A stretch of 64,000 bases of DNA from Colwellia echini (GCF_002843355.2 NZ_PJAI02000005.1:166663-230662); one strand, 5' to 3'; positions 47,881 through 57,847 are shown, numbered from the stretch's first letter. The notes: a model not told the origin generated them from the sequence alone. Numbers and translations: made by a program.

Positions 47881-48870
47881 TTAACTCACAACTAAAACGA
47901 GCTTACCAATGTTTTCATTGTTTGCCATTTTAGTGTGCGCTTGCTCAACATCTCGCCAAGGGTAAATCGAATCAATAATAGGTTTGATTTTACCTTCAAC
48001 AAGATATTGATAAAAATAAGCAATAAAACTGGCAACGAGTTCAGCTTTATAACTATCGCTTCGATTACGAAGTGTTGATGCGGATAACGTTAAACGTTTC
48101 GCTAGCATTTTAGCCACATCAAGTTTATCGCAAAACCTGCCTCCTAAAATAGCTAACATCACAACATGCCCATCAAGAGCAGCAACATTGATATTTTTAG
48201 CGACATAATCACCACTTATCACATCAATAATAACATCAAAACCTTCGGCAACATTTTCCTTAGACCAACTAACAAAATCTGTCTCATGGTAATTAATCGC
48301 TGATTCTGCGCCTAACTCTATACAGGTTTGTGCTTTTAACGCTGAACCAACAGTCACAGTTACTTGACAATTTTTAGCTTTAGCAAGTTGAATAGCCGCA
48401 CAGCCAACACCACTTGCGCCAGCATGAATGAGTACATTACTGTTATTTTTTAATTTGGCAATGCTGAATAAACTTTGATAAGCCGTAAGAAATACTTCGG
48501 CGCAGGCCGCGCCCTGCTCAAAGGTAAAATTAGCAGGTAAACTAAAAAGTTGAGCGGCTTTTACTTTTACATATTCAGCATAGCCACCACCAGCCACTAA
48601 ACCAAAAACTTTATCGCCAAGCTGCCAATTTTTACCCAAATGATTTTTGCTAACGTCTTTACCACATTGACTAATTTCACCTGAAACTTCTAAACCAAGA
48701 ATTGTCGACTCACCTACTGGCGCTGGATATTTACCGGCACGTTGTAATAAATCTGCACGGTTAACTCCTATAGCTTTAACTTTAATTAAGCATTCATCGG
48801 ACGCTATTTCAGGTATGTCTGTTTGACTAAAAATTAGTGCTTGTTGATTATCAACTTGAATATATTTCAA
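47881..48870 (-). CDS. NAD(P)H:quinone oxidoreductase, PIG3-type MDR family
   Basis: The 329-aa protein has the GroES-like N-terminal region (VNRADLLQRAGKYP, GLEVSGEI) and a Rossmann region (HAGASGVGCAAIQLAKA) of zinc-free medium-chain reductases. VNRADLLQR and the nearby PAPVGES are typical of the PIG3/quinone-oxidoreductase branch. The start appears to be TTG with GGTGA 7 nt upstream; no ATG is available nearby. It probably reduces quinones or enones with NADPH. Confidence 0.88.
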   Translation of the reverse strand: MKYIQVDNQQALIFSQTDIPEIASDECLIKVKAIGVNRADLLQRAGKYPAPVGESTILGLEVSGEISQCGKDVSKNHLGKNWQLGDKVFGLVAGGGYAEYVKVKAAQLFSLPANFTFEQGAACAEVFLTAYQSLFSIAKLKNNSNVLIHAGASGVGCAAIQLAKAKNCQVTVTVGSALKAQTCIELGAESAINYHETDFVSWSKENVAEGFDVIIDVISGDYVAKNINVAALDGHVVMLAILGGRFCDKLDVAKMLAKRLTLSASTLRNRSDSYKAELVASFIAYFYQYLVEGKIKPIIDSIYPWRDVEQAHTKMANNENIGKLVLVVS

Positions 48871-48956
48871 AGAAGTATCACCATATTTGTGGCCGGTTAT
48901 TTTTAAAGTGAGGAGAGGCTAAAAGCTTTTAATTATTTCTCGATATAGGAGAATAT

Positions 48957-49011
48957 TTAAGTGCATAAATTAATGCACTTAAACTAATTCCTTAAACTCA
49001 TGCACTTAAGT
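48957..49011. repeat. Inverted repeat with a third half-copy
   Basis: TTAAGTGCAT (48957-48966) and ATGCACTTAA (48973-48982) are perfect complements around a 6-nt loop. ATGCACTTAAG recurs at about 49000-49011. It lies between the oxidoreductase and HopJ genes and may be a terminator-like hairpin or protein site. Confidence 0.6.
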
Positions 49012-49050
49012 TGACGTAATACTTAAGTTGACATAATTGAAGTAACTTAC

Positions 49051-49419
49051 CTACGATAGTGGCGTTAACGCAACAGAGTTAAACTCAACTTTGTCCCAAC
49101 CCGTTTGCATGAAGTTACGGATATTACCGTGATCATTACCTTCTGGGTGGTTAAGCACATCTTCACGATAATATTGAGCAAAACACGCTAAGGTTTGCTG
49201 CTCGGTTAATTCATTCAATTTAGCAAAATAAAATATTTTACAAGAGCCTTCATTAGTACCTGCTTCATTAACAGCATCACCGTTAGTAAAAGTTGCAGGG
49301 GTGTATTTATAATTCTCAACAATCACTTGCATAACTTGTTCAAAGCTAACACTCTCAGGATCTGAATCAAGTAGATTGATAAAATCTGTTAAGCTAGTTG
49401 TAGATGTTACCGAACTCAT
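49051..49419 (-). CDS. HopJ type III effector family protein
   Basis: The 122-aa protein matches the HopJ family pattern: YKYTPATFTNG, AGTNEGSCKIFYFAKL, HPEGNDHGNIRNFM. Despite the name these proteins are widespread in marine bacteria without type III secretion, and their function is unknown. Its ATG overlaps the upstream stop (TAATG), so the two genes are translationally coupled. Confidence 0.9.
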   Translation of the reverse strand: MSSVTSTTSLTDFINLLDSDPESVSFEQVMQVIVENYKYTPATFTNGDAVNEAGTNEGSCKIFYFAKLNELTEQQTLACFAQYYREDVLNHPEGNDHGNIRNFMQTGWDKVEFNSVALTPLS

Positions 49420-49679
49420 TACGCATTACCCGACGTTAATTTTGCTTTAGCTTCTTCAACTTTAGAATAGTCTAAACCTAATTCGTTAACTGCTTCTTCA
49501 ATAAGGCCATGATCTGCCATAACAATACTCATAATCTCTTGTAACTTGTCTGCTGGAATATTTAACTGACTGATAAATGCCATTGCCATCATAGGGTTTT
49601 CAGTTAATGCTTGGAAAAGCTCATTGATTTTTTCGTCACTGATATTTAATTCTTTTAAAATTTGTAGAATAGGGTTCAT
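49419..49679 (-). CDS. DUF2999 small protein
   Basis: The 86-aa, mostly helical protein has LNISDEKINELFQALTENPM, as in the DUF2999 family of Alteromonadales. No signal or metal motif is visible. It is first in a two-gene unit with the HopJ gene. Function is unknown. Confidence 0.8.
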   Translation of the reverse strand: MNPILQILKELNISDEKINELFQALTENPMMAMAFISQLNIPADKLQEIMSIVMADHGLIEEAVNELGLDYSKVEEAKAKLTSGNA

Positions 49680-49866
49680 TAATTTTCCAATTTAATTTAT
49701 TTAAACAAAAAGTTAGTATTAGGGGCAATCGCTCCTAGTAACGCTGATTATAATACCAAATTATACCAGAAAAAGTATAATGAAGTTATATTGATGCGCA
49801 GATGCGCACTTCCCTGTTCCATTTGTCTGTGCTCATCACAACATTAACTTAGCCAAAAAAGTACTT

Positions 49867-50409
49867 ATGCCCTCTACTTTTAAAAAGCCCGATCAAAGCA
49901 ATCAAAAATTAAAATACTTGTCCGCTTATTCTGAACAAATAAAAAGCCAAGTTCAGCAAATGATTGATAATAAAACTCTCGATAAATACTTATTGAATAA
50001 GTACCCAACTACCCATGACGTTAACAATGACAAAGCCCTTAGAACTTATGTCATGTTATTAAAAAATAAATATTTGAAAAAATCTGATCCATTAAGTCAA
50101 ATAAAGTATGACGATAAAATTCATATTATAAATAACGCATTAGGTTTACATACTTATGTGTCTCGTGTGCAAGGTAATAAGTTAAAGAGTAAACATGAAA
50201 TACGTATTGGCAGCCAATTTAAAAAAGCCCCTGAAGCTTTTTTAGCCATGATAGTAGTGCACGAATTAGCGCATTTAAAAGAAAAAGAGCACAACAAAGC
50301 CTTTTACAAGCTTTGCCAAAGCATGTTGCCTGATTATCACCAACTGGAACTTGATTTACGTATTTATCTTACTCAACTTGAACTGATTGGTGACATATAT
50401 AACGCCTAG
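49867..50409 (+). CDS. YgjP-like metallopeptidase (DUF45)
   Basis: The 180-aa protein has a zinc HExxH motif (H132, E133, H136) in VVHELAHLKEKEHNKAF, with a third ligand His a few residues on, exactly as in the YgjP/WLM-like family. No signal peptide is seen, so it should be cytoplasmic. The N-terminal helical part is shorter than in YgjP. Family members are called M48-like hydrolases; the substrate is unknown. Confidence 0.88.
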   Translation: MPSTFKKPDQSNQKLKYLSAYSEQIKSQVQQMIDNKTLDKYLLNKYPTTHDVNNDKALRTYVMLLKNKYLKKSDPLSQIKYDDKIHIINNALGLHTYVSRVQGNKLKSKHEIRIGSQFKKAPEAFLAMIVVHELAHLKEKEHNKAFYKLCQSMLPDYHQLELDLRIYLTQLELIGDIYNA

Positions 50410-50494
50410 TTTACGGATACACAAAAGCTCTACTTGTGTGTAAGTGTTATTTTATATAAATTAGCCGCTATAACCCCAAACACAAATCAATAAG

Positions 50495-50671
50495 ATGTCT
50501 GATACCACAACTAAAATTAAGTTTGAACTAGAAAAAGAGAACAAAAATAGTGTTCGTTATAAAGAAATCCCTAAAGAAGGCATGCCACCTATTGTAGGCT
50601 CTATTTACGTGCAAAAATGGTTTGCGGGTAATAGTAAAACTATTGAAGTAAGCATTAACAAAATTGATTAA
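50495..50671 (+). CDS. Small conserved-type protein, 58 aa
   Basis: ATG at 50495 opens a 58-codon frame, rich in Lys and Glu, ending with TAA at 50671. The centre reads PPIVGSIYVQKWFAGN. Similar short proteins with an IGxLYVQK core occur in marine gammaproteobacteria, as I recall. The ribosome site is poor. It lies 85 bp past the YgjP gene and may be cotranscribed. Function unknown. Confidence 0.6.
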   Translation: MSDTTTKIKFELEKENKNSVRYKEIPKEGMPPIVGSIYVQKWFAGNSKTIEVSINKID

Positions 50672-50707
50672 CCTGATCTAGTGTTGATTAATCGCCAAGC
50701 AATTATC

Positions 50708-50758
50708 TTGGTGATGTTAATAAATTGGTGATGTTAATAAATTGGTGATGTTAGCAAA
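50708..50758. repeat. Three 17-bp tandem repeats
   Basis: TTGGTGATGTTAATAAA is present twice exactly and a third time with two changes, directly after the 58-aa gene. Confidence 0.8.
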
Positions 50759-50816
50759 AGTAGCGTTGGCTTTTTAAAATTCCAATAACAAGATACTTTT
50801 TTAAAACGCCAATAAC

Positions 50817-50868
50817 AAAAAAACCAGAGTTTCTTATCCTAATGTAGGTAAGAAATTCTGGTTTTTTA
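50817..50868. terminator. Bidirectional terminator between two small genes
   Basis: A long stem (AAAACCAGA...TCTGGTTTT, with TTTCTTA/TAAGAAA inside) has a 12-nt loop and A/T tracts on either side. It ends the 58-aa gene on the plus strand and the 55-aa gene on the minus strand. Confidence 0.85.
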
Positions 50869-50921
50869 GTTTAACCGTTACGGTAAGTACCGTTAAGTTT
50901 TCTACTTGTTACAAGTGCTCT

Positions 50922-51089
50922 TTAAGCTTGGTATAACATAGCTAGAAAATCTTTAGACTCATTTACTTGATTAAATTTAAACAATTGTGAGCCCGATTGG
51001 TCTTTAACTACAACATTTAACTTGTTGATTGAAATTGACTTTACTGGTGCTGCAATAGCGTAAATCTTACCTTGATAAGTATAAGACAT
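50922..51089 (-). CDS. Small protein, 55 aa, strong ribosome site
   Basis: A 55-codon frame with AAAGGAG 7 nt before the ATG reads MSYTYQGKIYAIAAPVKSIS and ends MLYQA. The strong ribosome site and following terminator at 50817-50868 support a real gene. It is predicted beta-rich and cytoplasmic. I do not recognise the family. Confidence 0.65.
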   Translation of the reverse strand: MSYTYQGKIYAIAAPVKSISINKLNVVVKDQSGSQLFKFNQVNESKDFLAMLYQA

Positions 51090-51466
51090 AATATAACTCC
51101 TTTAACTGCGTAAAACGCAATATTCAAAAGCTCGGACTGCACATATATCATTGAAAATATTATAAAGAACTAACCGAAAATGACTCGGGAACTTATGCAG
51201 CAAAAAGCTTTAACTTAATAGCTTTTATTAGGTGATGACTGACTGTGAAAGGGAAAGACAAAACACGAAAAAATTACTGGGGATTAACACCAATTAGATG
51301 AGGATGGCTAATTGGTGTCAGCAATATACTGGGCTTAGTTCAAAAAGTAAACATTTATTTTAAATAACAGCTCAAATATTTTAAATATCCCCGTAAAACC
51401 AGTTCAAGTATTTAACTATTGCCTATCTAGCATTAGTTAAAACATTTGTTAAAGTATTAACATTCA
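51090..51466. other. Intergenic with an 11-bp inverted repeat
   Basis: This stretch has no coding frame. ACACCAATTAG (51287-51297) and CTAATTGGTGT (51308-51318) form a perfect stem with a 10-nt loop but no T run; it could be an operator or RNA hairpin. Confidence 0.5.
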
Positions 51467-52399
51467 TTAAACTTCTCTATCGCGACATCTAATAGATAAC
51501 ACATCACAATCAATATGACCTAGTACTTCTTCAATAGTATTACCAATAAACTTACCGTTGTCATTCATACCCATCACAAATAAATCTACCTTAGCTTCTT
51601 TGGAAAATACAGGTATTTCATCTTCTGGATTTCCAGGTATTAAATGAATGTTGTCGGTTTCAAAGTTATATTGACTTAGCAGTTTTTCAAAAACTTTTTT
51701 ATGGTGCAATTTTGTTGCTTTACTGTATTCATTAAAATTGCCGACTGCTAAGCCCTGCTCTACACTAACAGAACTAAGCCCTTGCCATAATTCTTTATCT
51801 ATTGGCTCATAACAATGCCCTACATTAGCTTTGCCGTCATAAAAATCAGCCATTGCTAATGCGGCGTCAATAATATCAGTATCTAAACTATCGCTTGGTT
51901 CATTATTTATGTCAGGATTAACCATAGCTACGATTTTTTGATATGAATAATCACTAATATTTTTAGTGAGTAATAAAGGTACCGAACAATGCTCTAATAA
52001 CTGCCAATCGTTTGGAGTGAAAAAAACTTTATTAATGAGTGAATCTTTCTTGGTTGACTTAATAACCATGGATGTATCATTACTTGCTACTTCAGCTAAA
52101 ATGGCAGTACTTATATCCGAATGCCAAACAACATCAATAGTTACATTAATCCCCATTGCTTCAATGTCGGGAACAAAAGCTTTTAACCAATTAACTTTCG
52201 AAACTAAATACTCTTTCTTTAAGCTATCTAATTGACTTTGGTTAAAATTCCAATGACTTACAAATTGACGGTTATACACAACTAGAAATAGATCTAATCT
52301 TGCTGAGGTTTTTTTTGCTATTTTAATCCCTTGCACTAAGGCAGCGTGGTGCTCACTATTCGAGTCCATCACCACCAAAATACTTTCAATTGACTTCAT
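51467..52399 (-). CDS. uspE: Tandem universal stress protein, UspE-like
   Basis: The 310-aa protein has two Usp domains (about 1-145 and 155-310). The first opens with ILVVMDSNSEHHAAL, the second carries VMGMNDNGKFIGNTIEEVLGHI, which contains the Usp phosphate-loop pattern. The two-domain length and first-domain start match UspE. It is thought to help in stress survival and motility or adhesion. GGGAG is about 9 nt before the ATG. It is monocistronic. Confidence 0.85.
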   Translation of the reverse strand: MKSIESILVVMDSNSEHHAALVQGIKIAKKTSARLDLFLVVYNRQFVSHWNFNQSQLDSLKKEYLVSKVNWLKAFVPDIEAMGINVTIDVVWHSDISTAILAEVASNDTSMVIKSTKKDSLINKVFFTPNDWQLLEHCSVPLLLTKNISDYSYQKIVAMVNPDINNEPSDSLDTDIIDAALAMADFYDGKANVGHCYEPIDKELWQGLSSVSVEQGLAVGNFNEYSKATKLHHKKVFEKLLSQYNFETDNIHLIPGNPEDEIPVFSKEAKVDLFVMGMNDNGKFIGNTIEEVLGHIDCDVLSIRCRDREV

Positions 52400-52785
52400 A
52401 ATTCTCTCCCAAGAATCAACACTTAGTATTAGAATGCATCGAGCTAATAGTATGATTACTCCTATAAAAACACTATTAACTTAAACAAATCTTTTTTTGT
52501 TTCACCATACCTTAAAAAATCACCAAATGGATCAAATTTAACCCTAATAAATACAATTACTATTCATTTTTAATTATTTTTATTTTTATTTAGCAAAACT
52601 AAACAGTAGATTACAGAAAACATATCTTATTTTAGTGCATAAAAAAAGACTGATACATTACATATCAGTCTTTCTATTAATCTTTTCTTTAATTTGCTCG
52701 GTTGAATAGTCGTTAACTTGTTCAGTATTAATTTAACGGCTAATCATCTAAACTTACAGGCTCGATAAAGAAAAAAACAGTATTT
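52400..52785. other. Intergenic, terminator of the porin gene and Usp promoter region
   Basis: This AT-rich region has no gene. AAAGACTGATA (52645-52655) and TATCAGTCTTT (52663-52673) form a hairpin with A and T tracts, a likely terminator for the minus-strand porin gene. Confidence 0.7.
52645..52673 (-). terminator. Terminator after the porin gene
   Basis: An 11-bp perfect stem with a 7-nt loop is followed on the minus strand by TTTTTTTATG, about 110 bp past the porin stop. Confidence 0.8.
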
Positions 52786-54084
52786 TTAGAATTTAGCGTT
52801 TAACCAAATCCATACTTTATTAGTATCTACTTTTCCTGAAGCAAGATCACCAGCAGAGTATGCTGCTAACTTGATACCCGCAGTATAATTTTTAGCAAAA
52901 TTCTTAGTGTATACAGCATCAATTTCAGAGCCTAAGTCGTCAACGCCATTTGATTCAACATCAACACCGAAGTTATGATAGATAAGCGCCCATTTACCTT
53001 CGAAAAGTTTACCATTAATCCCTGCGTATAAATCTTGGATACCTTGATTAGGGGTATTTAAGAATTGATCAGACCAACCGTTAAATTTATGTAACGTCGC
53101 TAATGGAGTAGAGAAACCATAATTTCCGCCATCTGAGCCAAGTTGTTCAAAACCTAACTTAACACCAACGGCCGAGAACGAAGTTCCTACTTCAGCTAAA
53201 ATATAATCTGCATCATATTTAACTCCTAAGTTATTTGACTCTTGTTGCGCGTATTCTAATTGATATGTGATTTTTTGATCACCCGCAGTAGTACCACCGC
53301 TAAAACGAATACCGTAGGTGTCTAAACCGTTTTCAGTATCATTATCAACCTCGAGTAAATAAGCATAAGCTTTAATTGTACCTACTGATGTTTTATACGC
53401 TACATGGAAAAGGTTATCATCTGATTCAATATCTCGTGCTTCAGCAAAAATACGGTTACGTTTATTAATATGGTTGTAGTTTAATGTTAATGCATCAATA
53501 GGTTGGTATTCAAACGTACTACCATCAAACGTTTGTCTATCTTGACGCCAGCCAACATGACCAACAAAACGTTGATCATCAAACACCATAACCATACGAC
53601 CTGTTTTAATGGTGATATCTTTGTATTTATATTGCAGTAAAAACTGATCAAATTCTGTGGTTTCAGGATCGGCTACCGTTGAATAATCAGTATTCTTACC
53701 TAAAGTGTTATTGTATTCATCTACGCCAAAAACAACACGAGAGTCTTCAAATTCGACAAAACTTGAAAAACCTGCAATAACGCCAGTTTGATAACTTAAA
53801 CGAGTACGTAGTGTTAATGCATTCGCATTTTTCAAATCATTTTCTTGTTCTACACCTTCATAACGCAAGTTTAAATCAATAGAAGCTTTACCCGCTAAAA
53901 CGGCTTCAGCGATGGTATTATTTGTTTTAACTAACTGAACTTCTTCAGCAATAATAACCGTGTCAGACGAAGTTTCTTCAGCCATTACCACAGTAGCTGC
54001 CTGAACATCTTCAGCAAAAGCCATCGTTGAATTTGTACCAGTAAAAGCGATTGCTAGACATAATGCTATTTTGTTTAATGTCAT
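52786..54084 (-). CDS. Outer-membrane porin, alginate-export/OprP-like barrel
   Basis: The 432-aa protein has a signal peptide ending at Ala-Phe-Ala, a non-barrel N-terminal stretch (about 25-65) and amphipathic strands to the terminal Ala-Lys-Phe. Segments such as LNLRYEGVEQ and TIKTGRMVMVFDDQRFVGHVGWRQDRQTFDG match the family of anion/alginate export-type porins. It sits downstream of the nitrate ABC operon with a 283-bp gap, so it may be the outer-membrane route for nitrate. This is inference. A ten-copy 8-bp repeat lies upstream of its start. Confidence 0.78.
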   Translation of the reverse strand: MTLNKIALCLAIAFTGTNSTMAFAEDVQAATVVMAEETSSDTVIIAEEVQLVKTNNTIAEAVLAGKASIDLNLRYEGVEQENDLKNANALTLRTRLSYQTGVIAGFSSFVEFEDSRVVFGVDEYNNTLGKNTDYSTVADPETTEFDQFLLQYKYKDITIKTGRMVMVFDDQRFVGHVGWRQDRQTFDGSTFEYQPIDALTLNYNHINKRNRIFAEARDIESDDNLFHVAYKTSVGTIKAYAYLLEVDNDTENGLDTYGIRFSGGTTAGDQKITYQLEYAQQESNNLGVKYDADYILAEVGTSFSAVGVKLGFEQLGSDGGNYGFSTPLATLHKFNGWSDQFLNTPNQGIQDLYAGINGKLFEGKWALIYHNFGVDVESNGVDDLGSEIDAVYTKNFAKNYTAGIKLAAYSAGDLASGKVDTNKVWIWLNAKF

Positions 54085-54126
54085 GGAGTTATGTTCCCTT
54101 TATATTTATGTTTTAAGTTGTTTAAG

Positions 54127-54206
54127 TTTTTAAGTTTTTAAGTTTTTAAGTTTTTAAGTTTTTAAGTTTTTAAGTTTTTAAGTTTTTAAGTTTTTAAGTT
54201 TTTAAG
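54127..54206. repeat. Microsatellite (TTTTTAAG)x10 upstream of the porin gene
   Basis: Ten perfect copies of an 8-bp unit lie 43-122 bp upstream of the porin start, flanked by imperfect copies on the left. Slippage could change spacing in the promoter or leader and so alter expression. Confidence 0.92.
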
Positions 54207-54367
54207 TTTTTAATAAATTTTATTTTTAGTATTTTATGTTTTGATAATTTTAAATCTATTTTTTGCAATAAAGGTTGTTTCAAATCACTGTTTTATCATT
54301 AAATTCTCATTTTAAAATGTATCAACAATGTTTCTCAAAACCTGTAAATTCGCCTCCCTTTAGTTAG

Positions 54368-55246
54368 TTATGCGTTAGCACGCTTTTTAGGTGTTGAAGC
54401 CGGTGCTGTTATAGTGCTTTTAATGTTTTCAACTTTTCTTTGTTTCTCATAAAGAAAAGTTAACACTTCAGAGCGAAGACGGTTATATTCCACATCTTTC
54501 GCCAACGATAATCGGCTACGAGGACGCTCTAATTTCACATCAAGAATTTCACCAATAGTCGCCTCTGGGCCATTCGTCATCATGACAATTCGATCAGACA
54601 ATAAAACAGCTTCATCTACATCATGAGTGATCATAATCACGGTATTATTCAACTCATTTTGAATTTCCATTAACGAGTCTTGCATATGCGCTCGGGTTAA
54701 TGCATCAAGTGCACCAAATGGCTCATCCATTAATAAAACTTCAGGTTGCATAGCTAAAGCACGTGCAATACCCACTCTTTGCTTCATACCGCCAGATATT
54801 TCATCAGGACGTTTATGCATAGCATGATCCATGTGAACAAGCTTTAAGTTGTATTCAATCCACTCTTTCATTTCCCCTTTTGACATAGTTTTATTAAAAA
54901 CTTGCTTAACCGCCAACTCAACATTTTGATAAGAGGTTAACCAAGGTAATAATGAATGATTTTGAAACACTACTGCACGCTCTGGCCCTGGTTCATTAAC
55001 CTCTTTGTTTTGTAATAAAATACCGCCTTTAGTTGCTTGATATAGACCCGCAACAATATTTAGAACCGTTGATTTACCACAACCTGAGTGACCAATAAGT
55101 GAGATAAACTCACCTTTTTCAATTTGTAGATCTACGTCTTTTAGCGCAGTAAACCCACCTGTTGGCGTAGGAAAAACCATATCTATTTTGCTAATATTTA
55201 AAAATGATTGCTCTGGTGTACTGTTTTCAATAATTGAAGAATTCAT
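54368..55246 (-). CDS. nrtD: Nitrate-type ABC transporter ATPase (NrtD/NasD)
   Basis: The 292-aa protein has Walker A GHSGCGKST, Q-loop, signature ISGGMKQRVGIARALA and Walker B LLMDEPFGALD, then the H-loop His in ITHDVDEAVLLSDRI. VVFQNHSLLPWLTSYQNV is typical of the NrtD/TauB group. AAGGA 7 nt before the ATG at 55246 fixes the start; the frame from 55264 would overlap the permease gene. No C-terminal substrate-binding domain is fused, unlike NrtC. Confidence 0.9.
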   Translation of the reverse strand: MNSSIIENSTPEQSFLNISKIDMVFPTPTGGFTALKDVDLQIEKGEFISLIGHSGCGKSTVLNIVAGLYQATKGGILLQNKEVNEPGPERAVVFQNHSLLPWLTSYQNVELAVKQVFNKTMSKGEMKEWIEYNLKLVHMDHAMHKRPDEISGGMKQRVGIARALAMQPEVLLMDEPFGALDALTRAHMQDSLMEIQNELNNTVIMITHDVDEAVLLSDRIVMMTNGPEATIGEILDVKLERPRSRLSLAKDVEYNRLRSEVLTFLYEKQRKVENIKSTITAPASTPKKRANA

Positions 55247-55256
55247 AATTGGTTCC

Positions 55257-56255
55257 TTAAACATTTGCGCTTGATTTGTCCCAAGAGACTTTGCGTTGTA
55301 GTTGCAACATAATTTGGTCTAATAAAAAACCGATGAAACCAATCACGATAACCGCTGACATAATTCGAGCTAACGAGTCTGAACTACCATTTTGAAATTC
55401 ATCCCAAACAAACTTACCTAATCCAGGGTTTTGTGCGAGCATTTCAGCGGCGATAAGTACCATCCAAGCAACACCAAACGACAAACGCATACCAGTAAAA
55501 ATCATAGGAATTGAAGCGGGTAATACAATTTTTTTAATATGAGTAAAAGTAGGTAAACGTAGTACTTTACTTACATTGAGCAAGTCACTATCTATTGAAG
55601 AAACACCAATTGCAGTATTAATAACCATTGGCCACAAACTACATAAACTTACCGTAATTAATGACGTTAAAAACGATTTTGAAACTAATGGGTCGTCAGA
55701 AATATAAAGTGCACTAACAACCATGGTAACTAATGGTAACCAAGCTAAAGGTGACACGGGTTTAAATATTTGGATCATAGGATTTAATGCCGAATTTAAT
55801 CGTTTACTTAACCCCATCCAAATACCTAAAGGAATAGCAATAACCGCCGCTAATAAAAAGCCACAAGTTACCGTAATTAAACTAGTAATAATTTGATCAA
55901 AGAAAGTTTCTTTACCTGTATAGGCTCTAATCTTTGCGTCATAATCAGGGTTTTTAGCCAATTTGGCTTCATTACGTTTTACTTGCCTATCATAAAAAGC
56001 ATCTGCTTTTTCTCGCTCTGCAACATGTTCGCTATATAGCGCTGAAAATTGTGTTACAACAGCTTTAGGACCAGGAAAAGTACCTAAAGAGGTATCAATG
56101 CTTGATGCGGCTAGCGACCAAAAAAATAAAAAAATTGAAATGCCAATAATGGGTAGTAACATCGCACTAGTGACTTTACTTAACGTATTTTTAAAAATGT
56201 TATTCCCCTGCTCTGTGTTAGTTAATCTGCGCAAACTTGCTGTTGCTAAACTCAT
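55257..56255 (-). CDS. nrtB: Nitrate-type ABC transporter permease (NrtB)
   Basis: The 332-aa protein has six or so membrane helices and the BPD-type EAA loop region (KVLRLPTFTHIKKIVLPASIPMIFTGMRLSFG). Hydrophilic residues 70-115 form a longer periplasmic segment, as in NrtB. GGAG 6 nt before the ATG at 56255 is the preferred start over the longer frame from 56300. It ends next to the ATPase gene (10-bp gap). Confidence 0.9.
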   Translation of the reverse strand: MSLATASLRRLTNTEQGNNIFKNTLSKVTSAMLLPIIGISIFLFFWSLAASSIDTSLGTFPGPKAVVTQFSALYSEHVAEREKADAFYDRQVKRNEAKLAKNPDYDAKIRAYTGKETFFDQIITSLITVTCGFLLAAVIAIPLGIWMGLSKRLNSALNPMIQIFKPVSPLAWLPLVTMVVSALYISDDPLVSKSFLTSLITVSLCSLWPMVINTAIGVSSIDSDLLNVSKVLRLPTFTHIKKIVLPASIPMIFTGMRLSFGVAWMVLIAAEMLAQNPGLGKFVWDEFQNGSSDSLARIMSAVIVIGFIGFLLDQIMLQLQRKVSWDKSSANV

Positions 56256-56358
56256 GTTCTGCTCCGTATCTGTGATACCAATCCGTATAATCCATAACAA
56301 CCTTATACGGATTGGTGTTTTCTACTTTTTCACTAAATTTACTTTAGGCATTAAGGGG

Positions 56359-57744
56359 TTAAAGTTTGTCATCTTTTTTAAGGCCTAAAGAAAACTTTTC
56401 TAAGTAAGCATTAGGCATATTTCCGTCATAAACGATATCGTCGATAAAGTGTTGTTGAGGCGCTTTAAATCCTGTTTCTGTTTTAAAATCAGGGAATTCG
56501 TTAGCAGCAATTAACTTATCAGCAATTAATGATTCCGCTGCTTTTTGATAGATATCAGGGCGATATACACTAGCGGCTAAATCTTTGTACCATTGATCAC
56601 TTTTTGCATCTGAGATTTGCCCCCAACGACGCATTTGCGTTAAATACCAGATAGCATCAGAGTAGTATGGATAGGTTGCGTTGTATCTAAAGAACACATT
56701 GAAATCAGGTACTGCACGTTTATCACCTTTTTCATATTCAAAAGTACCTGTCATTGAGTTAGCAATAACATCGTAATCGGCACCTACATAATTTGATTGC
56801 GATAATATTTTTACTGCCGCAGGACGATTTGCATTGCTCTTTTCATCTAACCATTTAGCAGCACGAATTAAAGCGCGGGTTAATCGAATAGTCGTGTTAG
56901 GATATTTTTCTGCAAATTCAGCACTAATGCCAAACACTTTTTCAGGGTTGTTTTTCCATATTTCATAATCGGTAACAACGGGTACACCAATACCTTTAAA
57001 TACAGCTTGTTGGTTCCATGGTTCACCTACACAATATCCATTGATGGTACCAGCTTCCATAGTAGAAGGCATTTGCGGTGGAGGTGTTACAGAAAGTAAC
57101 GCTTGTGCGTCAATTTGTCCTGAATTATCACCTTTGTGCGGCGCATAAAAACCGGGGTGAATACCACCAGCAGCTAACCAATAACGTAATTCATAATTAT
57201 GTGTTGAAACAGGAAACACCATACCCATTTTAAAAGGCTTGCCTTCATCAGCGAATGATTTTATAACAGGCTTTAATGAATCAGCTTTAATAGGGTGTAC
57301 GGGTCTACCGTCAGCCATTTTAGGGATGTTTGGTTTCATTTTTGCCCAAACATCATTAGAAACAGTAATAGCATTACCATTAAGATCCATTGAGAATGGG
57401 GTAATAATATGCGCTTTAGTACCGTACCCCATAGTTGCTGCAAGTGGTTGCCCTGCTAGCATATGTGCGCCATCAAGCGTTCCATCAATAACGCCGTTTA
57501 ATAATACTTTCCAGTTAGCTTGTGCTTCAATCGTTACATATAAACCTTCATCTTCGAAATAACCGTTTTCATAAGCAATGGCAATCGGCGCCATATCGGT
57601 TAACTTAATAAAACCAAACTTTAACTCTTCTTTTTCTGGCTCACCCAACGTTTCAGCGTGTGCGATGTAAGTACCTGCACAACTAAGAGCGACACTTAGT
57701 GATAAGCTTTTTAAAGTAGATGTTAGTGGTTTTTTCCAATTCAT
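56359..57744 (-). CDS. nrtA: Nitrate-type periplasmic binding protein (NrtA)
   Basis: The 461-aa protein has a signal peptide ending at Ala-His-Ala and the NrtA/CmpA fold pattern: [48 protein letters not shown]. No lipobox. Its signal peptide distinguishes it from cytoplasmic NasS sensors of the same family. AAGGA lies 7 nt before the ATG. It is the first gene of the operon and is preceded by the ANTAR leader. Nitrate is likely; bicarbonate or cyanate cannot be excluded by eye. Confidence 0.9.
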   Translation of the reverse strand: MNWKKPLTSTLKSLSLSVALSCAGTYIAHAETLGEPEKEELKFGFIKLTDMAPIAIAYENGYFEDEGLYVTIEAQANWKVLLNGVIDGTLDGAHMLAGQPLAATMGYGTKAHIITPFSMDLNGNAITVSNDVWAKMKPNIPKMADGRPVHPIKADSLKPVIKSFADEGKPFKMGMVFPVSTHNYELRYWLAAGGIHPGFYAPHKGDNSGQIDAQALLSVTPPPQMPSTMEAGTINGYCVGEPWNQQAVFKGIGVPVVTDYEIWKNNPEKVFGISAEFAEKYPNTTIRLTRALIRAAKWLDEKSNANRPAAVKILSQSNYVGADYDVIANSMTGTFEYEKGDKRAVPDFNVFFRYNATYPYYSDAIWYLTQMRRWGQISDAKSDQWYKDLAASVYRPDIYQKAAESLIADKLIAANEFPDFKTETGFKAPQQHFIDDIVYDGNMPNAYLEKFSLGLKKDDKL

Positions 57745-57847
57745 AATGAATTCCTTGTTTGTTTTATAATGTTTATGTTGTTTTATATTTGTTGTTTTAA
57801 AATATTTATAATTATTAAAATGGTTTAACGTTTGTTAAACGTTAATC

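Noticed and set aside
54127..54206. Helically phased A-tract curvature element
   Set aside because: The period is 8 bp, not 10-10.5, so the T tracts are not in phase with the helix.
56359..57744. NasS, the cytoplasmic nitrate sensor
   Set aside because: A clear signal peptide and first position in a transporter operon make it the periplasmic binding protein.
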